Assembly (NCBI GenBank): GCA_900551775.1
Contig: URXI01000018.1
Span: forward strand, 1 to 29,928
Length of the DNA: 29,928 nt
From: an uncultured Eubacterium sp.
GTDB lineage: Bacteria > Bacillota > Clostridia > Peptostreptococcales > Anaerovoracaceae
Direction of reading: 5' to 3'
Shown: positions 23,011-29,928 of the stretch, in pieces
Layout: each line of letters begins with the position of its first letter
How positions within the stretch are numbered: position 1 is the stretch's first letter
Translations under genes and position numbers: made by a program
The notes under the pieces: model-generated
The model's database searches: none
What the model saw: only the letters and a program-made list of their open reading frames with translations
What the model was told of the DNA's origin: nothing

Positions 23011-23043
23011 AAAAGAAAAGGAATGATGCCAAACATTCCTTTT
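23011..23043 (-). terminator. Rho-independent terminator of the DDAH-symporter operon
   Basis: A perfect 10-bp stem AAAAGGAATG / CATTCCTTTT with an 8-nt loop is followed by CTTTTTG on the minus strand, 18 bp after the dehydrogenase stop codon. The A/T-rich ends could allow termination in either direction. Confidence 0.85.
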
Positions 23044-23061
23044 CCGAACTCCACCCCAGTC

Positions 23062-23988
23062 CTATAGAGAGGCTAAGATAGAGGAGACCGTCATTTTGAT
23101 GGAGTTGTCATTGGCTTCCTGCGTATAATAGCCGATGTGCGGCGTAGCGATGACATTATCCAGCTTTGCCAACTGATAATCCCTTTCCGACGGCGGCTCA
23201 CTATCGTACACGTCGATGGCCGCTCCCGCCAAATTCCCAAAGATCAGTGCTTTATATAAGTCCTCCGAGTTGACAAGTTCCGACCTGGCTACGTTGATCA
23301 AAAGCGCATCCTTTTTCATCAGCGAGAGCAATTTCTCATTGATCACGCGCTGGTTCTCCTCGGTTACTTTCATATGTAAAGTCACAATGTCAGATTCTGC
23401 AAAGACGTCTTCCATGGATTTGTATTGAATATTGTATTTTTCTTTTAAGTAATCGCTTTCGAAGATATCACAGGCGATGACCTCTGCGCCCAGCGCCACA
23501 AACTTCTCCGCTGCCAGTCGCCCGATACTGCCAGTACCGACGACACCGACCGTAGAGCCTTTGATTTCCTTTCCCATCAGATCATCGATGGTCCATCTGT
23601 CCTCTTTTAATACGCGGTCCGCAGACGGAATTTTTTTTGCCAGCGACAAAGCCATCGCCGTTGCGAACTCCGCTACCGCATTGCTGCCATAGCCGTCGAT
23701 GTTGAGGACTTTGACGCCTTTGCTCTCGGCATAGTCCACATCGACAAAGTTCCACATGCCCGTGCCGATGAACTGCAGCACCTTGAGTTTTGGAAGAGCG
23801 TCCAGCATCTCATTGGTGAACTGCATCAAGCCAAAAGCGATCACGTCAGCGTCGCCCGCCCGTGTTACGACTTCTTCCGTTCCTTCTGGAATGCCGTCAA
23901 AGACTTCCACTTCGCCTATAGCCCTCAGTGGATCCAAAAGCTCCGGTTTATCTATAAAAATACCTGCGTCTATTAAGCAAACTTTCAC
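23062..23988 (-). CDS. D-isomer-specific 2-hydroxyacid dehydrogenase
   Basis: A 308-residue NAD-dependent enzyme that interconverts 2-oxo acids and D-2-hydroxy acids. The Rossmann motif GVVGTGSIGR (148-157) with an acidic Asp174 at the end of strand 2 favours NAD over NADP. The catalytic triad is visible: Arg235 (NVARSELV), Glu264 (DVYDSEPP) and His284 (ATPHIGYYT). The start is GTG at 23988, 1 bp after the symporter stop, with GAGGGGG upstream. As the last gene after an aminotransferase, it probably reduces the oxo acid made there; the actual substrate is unknown. Confidence 0.9.
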   Translation of the reverse strand: MKVCLIDAGIFIDKPELLDPLRAIGEVEVFDGIPEGTEEVVTRAGDADVIAFGLMQFTNEMLDALPKLKVLQFIGTGMWNFVDVDYAESKGVKVLNIDGYGSNAVAEFATAMALSLAKKIPSADRVLKEDRWTIDDLMGKEIKGSTVGVVGTGSIGRLAAEKFVALGAEVIACDIFESDYLKEKYNIQYKSMEDVFAESDIVTLHMKVTEENQRVINEKLLSLMKKDALLINVARSELVNSEDLYKALIFGNLAGAAIDVYDSEPPSERDYQLAKLDNVIATPHIGYYTQEANDNSIKMTVSSILASL

Positions 23989-23989
23989 T

Positions 23990-25423
23990 TTATGCTACCC
24001 CCTCTTTTACGTCTAGTTTCTTTTTATCTTTAAAAAACAGTGATCCAAGAATCAATACTGCGACGGAACTGAACAATCCCAAGAATACCGGGTCGCCCAG
24101 AAGCACGTCATATCCTTTGGTCAGGAACAGCACAGCTGGCACGATGGCACCTACCGCAATGCTGGCAATCGCTCCGACTTTGGACGTATGCTCCTTGAAA
24201 TACAATGCTGCGAACAGTACCGGAACAAGGGATGCACCGACAATGGAGAATACCATCGACAGATAACCCAGTAAGCTTTGGATGAACAATGCGATGATCA
24301 AACCGAACAGGCCGATTACTACCGTCAAGATCGGCATCGTCTTATTGATCGTCTTCTCGTCCAGATCTTCTTTGATTACCTGCCCGACATCATAAGTCAG
24401 ATGGGTCGTGGCGAGGATCAAGAATGAGGAGAAGGACGACATGACGGCTGCTATAATTCCGGCAATGGCAATGCCCTTTAACACTGGCGGATAGTATTTC
24501 ACGATGAACATCGGCAAAGCTGCATCTGCATTATCAATGCCAGGAATCAGCGTAATGATAGAACTACCCATAAACAAAAGGGACAGGGTGAACAATACCG
24601 CGCAGCATCCTGATACGATAAAGGAGAATTTTGCAGTACCGTCCGTTCTCGCTGACAAAACCCTCTGTGGCATGGTCGGATCACCCGGGCAAGCCAGGAA
24701 ATACGACAAGGAGAACCCGAGAAGTGCAGGACTCATCCCATTGGCAAGCGGATCCGTCATAGACAGACCTTGCGCCTCAACACCCACAGCAACGGCATCA
24801 AATCCGCCTGCAGCTGTAATACCAACAATAGGTCCTATGATAAACAGGCCCACGATCATGATGACCAGCTGTGCAGTGTCCGTCCATACGACGGCAAACA
24901 TTCCGCCAATTGCAGTAAAGGTGATGCATACCAGCGTCGCAATCGTCGTCGCCACCGGAATCGACAGGCTGAAATTGTCGCCAAAGGCATAGATGATGAT
25001 CGTTCTAAACCCAGCAATATTAATTGCTACCAGAGAAACTGCATAGACAATGACTACAATTGCACTTGTCAATCTTGCATATTTGCCAAAAGACTTATTT
25101 ACAATTTCCGCCAGGCTTCTTGCCTGCGTATCTCTGATTTTTTTACTCATAAATCCCAGGACGACCAGCCCGACGGCAAATCCTCCGTAGATCCAGACCA
25201 TGGATCCTGCGATTCCGCTTGTATAAACGCTGCCTACAGCGCCCATGGTCATTCCTGAACCCATCATCGTAGCCAGGATGGTTCCAGTCAAAGCGAATCG
25301 GTTAAATCTCTTGCCGCCCAGGATAAAATCGTCCATATCCTTGACGTGTCCTTTGGCGATAAAGCCAATTGCCAGCATGGATACTAAAAATAGTACAATT
25401 ACTACATAATCTATCGTTCCCAT
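23990..25423 (-). CDS. Sodium:solute symporter (SSS family)
   Basis: A 477-residue membrane protein with about 13 membrane segments. Family features include the N-terminal DFILGGKRFNRFALTGTILA segment followed by TMMGSGMTMGAVGSVYTSG, and the later GIIAAVMSSFSSFLILATTHLTYDVG (about 325-350), where the Ser pair contributes to the sodium site. It is related to PutP and pantothenate permeases. It likely imports the amino acid-like substrate of this operon with Na+. GGAGGAAAG precedes the ATG. It lies 40 bp after the aminotransferase gene and 1 bp before the dehydrogenase gene. Confidence 0.9.
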   Translation of the reverse strand: MGTIDYVVIVLFLVSMLAIGFIAKGHVKDMDDFILGGKRFNRFALTGTILATMMGSGMTMGAVGSVYTSGIAGSMVWIYGGFAVGLVVLGFMSKKIRDTQARSLAEIVNKSFGKYARLTSAIVVIVYAVSLVAINIAGFRTIIIYAFGDNFSLSIPVATTIATLVCITFTAIGGMFAVVWTDTAQLVIMIVGLFIIGPIVGITAAGGFDAVAVGVEAQGLSMTDPLANGMSPALLGFSLSYFLACPGDPTMPQRVLSARTDGTAKFSFIVSGCCAVLFTLSLLFMGSSIITLIPGIDNADAALPMFIVKYYPPVLKGIAIAGIIAAVMSSFSSFLILATTHLTYDVGQVIKEDLDEKTINKTMPILTVVIGLFGLIIALFIQSLLGYLSMVFSIVGASLVPVLFAALYFKEHTSKVGAIASIAVGAIVPAVLFLTKGYDVLLGDPVFLGLFSSVAVLILGSLFFKDKKKLDVKEGVA

Positions 25424-25463
25424 GTCTTTCCTCCATATTTTTCTTTAAAATACCGCCCGTCTG

Positions 25464-26633
25464 CTAACGAAAAAGTTCCATTTTCTCAAGACGGTCAAAT
25501 GCTTCTTTGAGTGTGTCAATTCCCACTGTTGCAGCGATTCTTACAAAACCTTCTCCAGCCTGGCCGAAGCCGCTTCCCGGCAGCAGCAGCACATGTGCTT
25601 CGTCTAAGATTTGTTCCCAGATATCCATGGAGCTTACTCCGGTTTTGCTGATATCTGCGAAAACGTAGAAGGTGCCTTCCGGCTTGTTGCAGGAGATGTT
25701 CTTCATCTTCTTGATTCTTTCGTATATGTACATTTCTCTGTCATAATATTCTTTGTACAAGCCCTTCTGAATTTCCTTGCGATTCCTGATTGCGCAGATA
25801 CCGCCCTTCTGTGCCATTGAATTGATGGTAAAGGTAACCGCTTCATTCACTCGGCGCATCGTTGCGATCAATTCCTTTGATGCGATAACGTGGCCCAGAC
25901 GCAGTCCTGTCATGCAGTAGTCCTTTGAATAGCTGTAAAGTGTGATCACCCTCTTCGGACTCTCTTCATAAGAGCAGATGGCCTTTTTGTTGTCCGTATA
26001 GTTCAAGGCGCAGTAGATATCGTCGGCAATGACCAGGAAGTCATATTTTTCCGCCAGTTCCAGGATGCCTTTGATGTTGTCCTGACTGTATACCTTTCCG
26101 CTCGGATTACACGGCGAGTTAATCACGATGGCCTTTGTCCTGCTGGTGATGCACTTCTCAAGCTCCTGCAGATCGACGTCAAAGTTATCTTCACTCTTCG
26201 TGTTATAGACCACCAGCTTGCCCTTTGGCAGTTCAATCTGCGGCTGATAGTAGATGTAATACGGCGCGATGGCGATGACTTCATCTCCCTCGTCGAGAAT
26301 TGCCTCCATGGTCAGGTACATGGCGTGAGTTCCGCCTGCCGTGATGAGAATCTCATCCATTTGGAAATCAAAATCGTAATCCTCTTTATACATCCTAATG
26401 GTTTCTTTTCTAAGTTCTTCATCTCCCAGGAACTCTGTGTATCTGGTGTGTCCCTGCAAGCCGGCTTCATACATTGCCTCAACAATCCTCTTGTCAGCGG
26501 GATAGTCAGGATCCCCGATGGAAAGATCGATGACGTCGTCGTACCGTTTTACCATTTCGTTGGTTTTGCTCAGGGCAGCTTCTTCAAACTCCCAATGTCT
26601 TTTTGCTATATATGGACTTCTCACAGCATTCAT
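25464..26633 (-). CDS. Class I/II PLP-dependent aminotransferase
   Basis: A 389-residue fold-type I aminotransferase. The PLP-binding set is visible: GGTHAMYL (about 100-107, phosphate loop), Asn176 in NSPCNPSGK, Asp205 and Tyr207 in ADDIYCAL, and the Schiff-base Lys237 in SYSKDYCMTGLRLG. Arg365 in GFVRIAATV is placed to bind the substrate carboxylate. The ATG at 26633 directly abuts the AGAGGAG ribosome binding site, so the GTG three codons later (26624, 9 bp spacing) may be the true start. It follows the DDAH-like gene by 12 bp. It probably transaminates an amino acid released or imported by its neighbours. Confidence 0.9.
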   Translation of the reverse strand: MNAVRSPYIAKRHWEFEEAALSKTNEMVKRYDDVIDLSIGDPDYPADKRIVEAMYEAGLQGHTRYTEFLGDEELRKETIRMYKEDYDFDFQMDEILITAGGTHAMYLTMEAILDEGDEVIAIAPYYIYYQPQIELPKGKLVVYNTKSEDNFDVDLQELEKCITSRTKAIVINSPCNPSGKVYSQDNIKGILELAEKYDFLVIADDIYCALNYTDNKKAICSYEESPKRVITLYSYSKDYCMTGLRLGHVIASKELIATMRRVNEAVTFTINSMAQKGGICAIRNRKEIQKGLYKEYYDREMYIYERIKKMKNISCNKPEGTFYVFADISKTGVSSMDIWEQILDEAHVLLLPGSGFGQAGEGFVRIAATVGIDTLKEAFDRLEKMELFR

Positions 26634-26645
26634 CTCCTCTATCTA

Positions 26646-27422
26646 TTAAAATCTCAATGACAGGCAGCTCAGGCCTCCGTCTAATTTTCTATATTCTGAA
26701 GTGTCGACTAAGATCGTCTTGTATCCCATGCCTTGTACCGCAGCTAGTACGGCCGGATATCCTTCTGGTACGATGACCGTGTCATTGACCCAGATGCAGT
26801 TGGCGGCGTAGGCTTCTTCTTCCGGAATCTCGACGCAGTTGTATTTCTGAAATTCCGGCTTGGTTACGAATTCGCCGGATACCAGCATGTTGTTGTTTTC
26901 CAAATAGTTGACACCCGTCTTTAAGTGAAGAACTTCTTCTAATTTCACTTCGGAGCAGGTCATGTCATATTTAGCCAGGATCTCGGTCAGCTGTCTGATG
27001 CCTTCCTCGTTGGTTCTGGCGCTTCTTCCTACATAGAAATGATCACCGACCATCATGACGTCGCCGCCTTCCAGGGTTCCTGGAGATTTGATGTATTCGA
27101 TCTGGTCGTCTGTGAAGAATTTCTTCACTGCGCCGATGATTTCGTCCTTCTCGCCGTTTCTGGATTCTGCGCCAGGGTTTGTGATGATGGCACATTTTCT
27201 TGTGATCAAAGCCGGATCCTCTACAAAACAGGAATCCGGATATCTCTCGTCAGCTTCCAGAACGGTAACGTCTACGTCGCACTGCTTCAGAGCCTCGATA
27301 TAGTCATCATGTTCCTTGAGTGCCAACTCGAAATCAGGCTTTCCCGGATACAGCCCGCTGGTGATTCCCTCTACCATTGCCTTGCACGGTCTTCTGACGA
27401 TGACGTGGTTAAACTTTTTCAT
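26646..27422 (-). CDS. Dimethylarginine dimethylaminohydrolase-like / amidinotransferase-fold enzyme
   Basis: A 258-residue member of the guanidine-modifying superfamily (DDAH, arginine deiminase). The catalytic residues are visible: Cys253 in GGLSCLSLRF at the very C-terminus, His166 in EVLHLKTGVNYL, Glu118 in SPGTLEGGDVMMVG and Asp69 in SCFVEDPAL. The length and C-terminal Cys fit DDAH better than the roughly 400-residue arginine deiminase. DDAH converts methylated arginine to citrulline and methylamines, but related enzymes act on other guanidino compounds, so the substrate is open. The ATG at 27422 has AAGGAGAA upstream. It is the first gene of the operon. Confidence 0.85.
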   Translation of the reverse strand: MKKFNHVIVRRPCKAMVEGITSGLYPGKPDFELALKEHDDYIEALKQCDVDVTVLEADERYPDSCFVEDPALITRKCAIITNPGAESRNGEKDEIIGAVKKFFTDDQIEYIKSPGTLEGGDVMMVGDHFYVGRSARTNEEGIRQLTEILAKYDMTCSEVKLEEVLHLKTGVNYLENNNMLVSGEFVTKPEFQKYNCVEIPEEEAYAANCIWVNDTVIVPEGYPAVLAAVQGMGYKTILVDTSEYRKLDGGLSCLSLRF

Positions 27423-27490
27423 TTTGATTTTCTCCTTTTCATTCATGGTGTTTAGATTTTTTCTGTCGGCTTTACGCCTCTTTATTATCG

Positions 27491-27540
27491 GTATATTATG
27501 TGCCGTTTTTCTATATTGTGGATTATACACCGTATATTAT
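27491..27540. promoter_or_regulatory. Repeated operator-like elements in the DDAH promoter region
   Basis: GTATATTAT occurs at 27491-27499 and 27532-27540, exactly 41 bp apart (about four helical turns). The right copy forms an inverted repeat TATAC-ACC-GTATA (27524-27536) overlapping the -10 box. The divergent FCD-type GntR protein is the obvious candidate to bind here. Confidence 0.45.
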
Positions 27541-27550
27541 ATTTTGTCAA
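27522..27550 (-). promoter_or_regulatory. Consensus sigma-A promoter of the DDAH-aminotransferase-symporter operon
   Basis: On the minus strand TTGACA (27550-27545) and TATAAT (27527-27522) are both perfect and separated by 17 bp. Such a strong promoter normally needs repression, which fits the overlapping operator-like repeats. The leader to the ATG is about 95 nt. Confidence 0.85.
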
Positions 27551-27654
27551 TGAATTCTGTTAATTCTGCAAAATATATTTTTTGATTTCTTTTTACCATA
27601 TTCTGTGCTATCATAATTACATAAAAAGGAAACTTACCAATTTGGAGGAATTGT

Positions 27655-28302
27655 ATGAAAAAATACAAGACGCTAAAAGATCATGTATACAGCTATATCA
27701 CCGAACAGGTGTTAGAAGGAACCCTGCTTCCTTCACAGCGGATTAATGAGACCGCAATTTCCCAGGAACTATCTGTAAGCAGAACCCCTGTAAGAGAGGC
27801 TTTGATTCAGCTTTCCTGCGAAGGCATATTGGATAATGTGCCCCGGAAGGGTTTTGTCCTAAAAGCCGTCTCACAAAAAGAGGCTTCAGAACTTTATGTG
27901 GTTATCGGCGCACTGGATGGCCTGGCTGCCCAGATGACTTGCAGTGCTTTGACCGAAAAGGATTTGTCCAAAATGGACTTCTATATTCAAAGCATGGATT
28001 TGGCAATCAAAACTGATAATTACGAAATGTATTTAGAACAGCAGGAATTGTTTCATCAGGTATATATAGAAAAATGTGAAAATGAGATTCTTGAAGATAC
28101 GATTTCAAGATTAAAAAGCAAGTTTTTTACCAGAGGATATTCTAAAGATAAAGAGAAAAATTCACAGAAGTTATTGTCCCAAATCAACGACGAGCATCGA
28201 GAAATTCTCAATCTTTTCAGAGAAAAGGATTCTGATGGTTTATACCGCTACATGGTCAACGTCCATTGGTCGCCGACCAACGCCCATCATGAAATACTGT
28301 GA
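27655..28302 (+). CDS. GntR-family regulator, FadR/FCD type
   Basis: A 215-residue transcription factor. The winged helix (about 5-72) includes GTLLPSQRINETAISQELSV and SRTPVREALIQLSCEGIL. The C-terminal helical FCD domain (about 80-210) carries His residues in ELFHQVY, NDEHREIL and VNVHW, the spacing expected of metal-assisted carboxylate binding in FCD proteins. GGAGG lies 6 bp before the ATG. It is divergent from the DDAH operon and probably represses it. Its own promoter is weak: TGC-TATCAT (27606-27614) could be an extended -10 without a clear -35. A two-part hairpin terminator follows. Confidence 0.9.
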   Translation: MKKYKTLKDHVYSYITEQVLEGTLLPSQRINETAISQELSVSRTPVREALIQLSCEGILDNVPRKGFVLKAVSQKEASELYVVIGALDGLAAQMTCSALTEKDLSKMDFYIQSMDLAIKTDNYEMYLEQQELFHQVYIEKCENEILEDTISRLKSKFFTRGYSKDKEKNSQKLLSQINDEHREILNLFREKDSDGLYRYMVNVHWSPTNAHHEIL

Positions 28303-28317
28303 CATGACGCAATACAA

Positions 28318-28367
28318 AAAAGGATGCTGAATCGATAGGGAAACTCCTATCCGCTCAACATCCTTTT
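28318..28367. terminator. Bidirectional terminator between the FCD regulator and the LysO gene
   Basis: An outer stem AAAAGGATG (28318-28326) / CATCCTTTT (28359-28367) and an inner stem GATAGG (28334-28339) / CCTATC (28346-28351) are joined by a small internal loop. T-runs exist on both strands (TTTT on plus, TTTTTT on minus), so it can end the plus-strand regulator and the minus-strand LysO transcript. Confidence 0.75.
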
Positions 28368-28418
28368 CTTCAATTTTGTGTTTGTTCATTTTGCCTGGCA
28401 CGCAGGGCCGCCGCATCC

Positions 28419-29396
28419 TCATCCCAGAATCAGGGGGATCAGGACCGGCACCAGCGCCGTATGCACCACGCCGGTAATAAACGAATAAATCGCTACATCT
28501 CCTCTCGTGGATTTTTCCACAATGGGAAGGCACACGCCCATGGCCGTGGCACCGCAGATTCCGATGGCCTCCATATAGCCAACCTTCTTTGCCACGATCG
28601 GTACCAGAAGCAGAGAAAAATACTCCCTCATGATACAGTGCATAAAAGAAATCGCTGCGCATCGAGCCAGACCCCGTTCCAGGATGATTCCCGGTGCCAG
28701 AGAGTACCAGCCAAAGCCTGCCGTTACAGCAAAGGACTCCCGCAGACCGATATCCATAAAAATGGCACACAGGGCTGCGCCCAAAAATGCGCCCGTCATG
28801 ATGGCGAAAGGAAAGAAGAGGATCTTTGCCCCTACCTTCTTAAAATTCTCCAAAACCGTTCCGTCCAGCCCCATATTGAAGCCGATCAGAAGCAACAGCA
28901 GAAACAGCCCCAGATTTACTGCCATCCCCGCGTAGAAATCAAAGCGTTCCATGTGTCCGGCAAAGAGCTTGCCGACCAGAAAATAACCGCCCAGCAGGCC
29001 GGTAATCACGGATACTAATATGGTCACCGCCATGACCTTCTGCGCCCTGCCTGATTTTTCTCCGCCAGCCGCCGGATCTTCTTGCAAATCTACCGCCTTG
29101 TCCTTCATCTTCGCCCATCGGTCCATGCCGACGCATCTTCTTGTAAGCGAAGCAAAGATTCCCGAAAGCACCATGACGACCAGGGTCATGACGACGGAAA
29201 TCACGCCGATGGAGCTGAGATTGTCCGTCACTTCCTCGTTAGACCCCATCCTAAGTCCCATAGTCAGCAGCAAAATCGCAATCGCTGCCGTCTGGATCTT
29301 TCCCGTCCATTTGGTTACCTGGCGGTGTTCTCTCATTTTGCTGCCGATAAAATAACCGATGACGGCCAATAGGATATATGTAATCAGATCTTTCAT
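28419..29396 (-). CDS. lysO: LysO-type exporter (putative lysine exporter family)
   Basis: A 325-residue membrane protein of the YbjE/LysO family. The N-terminal part (about 1-95) has hydrophobic segments LITYILLAVIGYFIGSK and IQTAAIAILLLTMGLRMGS. A cytoplasmic loop rich in charged residues follows (about 90-115). The C-terminal half carries the family core: GFNMGLDGTVLENFKKVG, then AGFGWYSLAPGIILE, SFMHCIMREYFS and LPIVEKSTRGDVAIYSF. E. coli LysO exports L-lysine; specificity here is inferred from the family. It follows a second copy by 22 bp and is the last gene before the bidirectional terminator. Confidence 0.85.
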   Translation of the reverse strand: MKDLITYILLAVIGYFIGSKMREHRQVTKWTGKIQTAAIAILLLTMGLRMGSNEEVTDNLSSIGVISVVMTLVVMVLSGIFASLTRRCVGMDRWAKMKDKAVDLQEDPAAGGEKSGRAQKVMAVTILVSVITGLLGGYFLVGKLFAGHMERFDFYAGMAVNLGLFLLLLLIGFNMGLDGTVLENFKKVGAKILFFPFAIMTGAFLGAALCAIFMDIGLRESFAVTAGFGWYSLAPGIILERGLARCAAISFMHCIMREYFSLLLVPIVAKKVGYMEAIGICGATAMGVCLPIVEKSTRGDVAIYSFITGVVHTALVPVLIPLILG

Positions 29397-29418
29397 CTAT
29401 CCTGCCCTTTCTATAAAA

Positions 29419-29928
29419 TCAACCCAAAATCAGCGGGACCAAAATTGGAACGGCCATGCTCTGTACCACGCCTGAGATAAAGGAATACATAGCGATATCG
29501 CCCCGAGTGGCCTTTTCAACGATAGGCAGACAGACGTCCATGGAAGAACAGCCGGAGACCGCCACCGCCTCCAGGTAACCTGCCTTTTTTGCCGTCATCG
29601 GAATGATCAGTACGGAAATATACTCCCTCATGATGTTATGCATAAAAGAAACGGCGCTGGCCGTCACCAGGCCTTTGTCCATGATCATGCCGGGCGCAAA
29701 GGTGTACCAGCCGAACCCGGCTCCAATGGCCAGAGATTCCCGGACAGAAAGCGGTAGGAACAGGCTGCAGAGGAACGCCCCCGCCAGAGTGCCTGCCATG
29801 ATGATAAAGGGAAAGGCCAAAACCCGCAGCCCCACTCTTTTGATATGTGCAATTACCGTGCCCTCGAAACCCATATCAAAGCCGACAAAGAACAGCAGGA
29901 AGCAGAGTCCGATGGTGATCAGATTCCC
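29419..29928 (-). CDS. Second LysO-type exporter, C-terminal part (cut by window edge)
   Basis: An open frame of 169 codons runs in from the right edge. It matches the C-terminal half of the neighbouring exporter: VGFDMGFEGTV against IGFNMGLDGTV, GAGFGWYTFAPGMIM, SFMHNIMREYIS and LPIVEKATRGDIAMYSF. No start codon with a ribosome binding site is convincing inside the window, because the homology continues upstream of the first ATG to the edge. The two genes are tandem paralogues and may form a heteromeric transporter or have split specificities. Confidence 0.85.
   Translation of the reverse strand, partial: GNLITIGLCFLLFFVGFDMGFEGTVIAHIKRVGLRVLAFPFIIMAGTLAGAFLCSLFLPLSVRESLAIGAGFGWYTFAPGMIMDKGLVTASAVSFMHNIMREYISVLIIPMTAKKAGYLEAVAVSGCSSMDVCLPIVEKATRGDIAMYSFISGVVQSMAVPILVPLILG

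Overview
The window looks like chromosomal DNA from an anaerobic, probably spore-forming member of the Clostridia. The evidence is gene order and content: an rpsU-yqeY / yqfC-yqfD-phoH-ybeY-cdd-era-recO-glyQS-ppdK block typical of Firmicutes, two sporulation-associated genes (yqfC, yqfD), Shine-Dalgarno-rich starts, a PKTGD-type sortase substrate and a PPi-dependent pyruvate phosphate dikinase. I cannot name the species from the sequence. Nearly all genes lie on the minus strand; the exceptions are two GntR-family regulators. No rRNA, tRNA, CRISPR array, transposase or integrase was found.

Layout. (1) 1-2837: a two-component system (response regulator, histidine kinase) followed by a BcrA/LanF-type ABC transporter, a typical peptide-antibiotic detoxification module cut by the left edge. 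(2) 2847-12409: a tightly packed housekeeping block, transcribed yqfC > yqfD > phoH > ybeY > cdd > era > recO > DUF4342 > glyQS > ppdK, with a strong terminator after ppdK and a sigma-E-like promoter abutting yqfC. The pgpH and dgkA genes often found in this block are absent. (3) 12410-15310: a structured non-coding stretch, then a 768-residue cell-wall-anchored surface protein whose long leader carries a candidate cyclic-di-GMP-I (GEMM) riboswitch. (4) 15311-22241: a self-contained metabolic cassette flanked by two 59-bp direct repeats (53/59 identical). The right copy is the 3' end of yqeY plus its terminator. The cassette holds an M29-like metalloenzyme, two paralogous SGNH-fold proteins, a DctP/DctQ/DctM TRAP transporter and a divergent HutC-type GntR regulator. 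(5) 22226-22973: yqeY and rpsU, which normally sit just upstream of yqfC, so about 10 kb of accessory DNA separates the two halves of the conserved locus. (6) 23011-28367: a second catabolic module (DDAH-like hydrolase, class I aminotransferase, sodium:solute symporter, D-2-hydroxyacid dehydrogenase) with a divergent FCD-type GntR regulator. (7) 28419-29928: two tandem LysO-type exporters, the second cut by the right edge.

How the genes work together. The two regulated modules share one design: a divergent GntR regulator, a consensus promoter, a transporter and enzymes in one operon. The 15.4-22.1 kb cassette probably imports an organic acid or derivative through the TRAP transporter and processes it with the SGNH and M29-like proteins. 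The 23-28 kb module probably takes up an amino acid or guanidino compound, hydrolyses it, transaminates it and reduces the oxo acid to a D-2-hydroxy acid. The substrates of both are inference. The strongest novelty leads are the repeat-flanked cassette with its paired active/degenerate SGNH proteins, the unassigned structured RNA before yqfC, and the apparently leaderless sigma-E start of yqfC.
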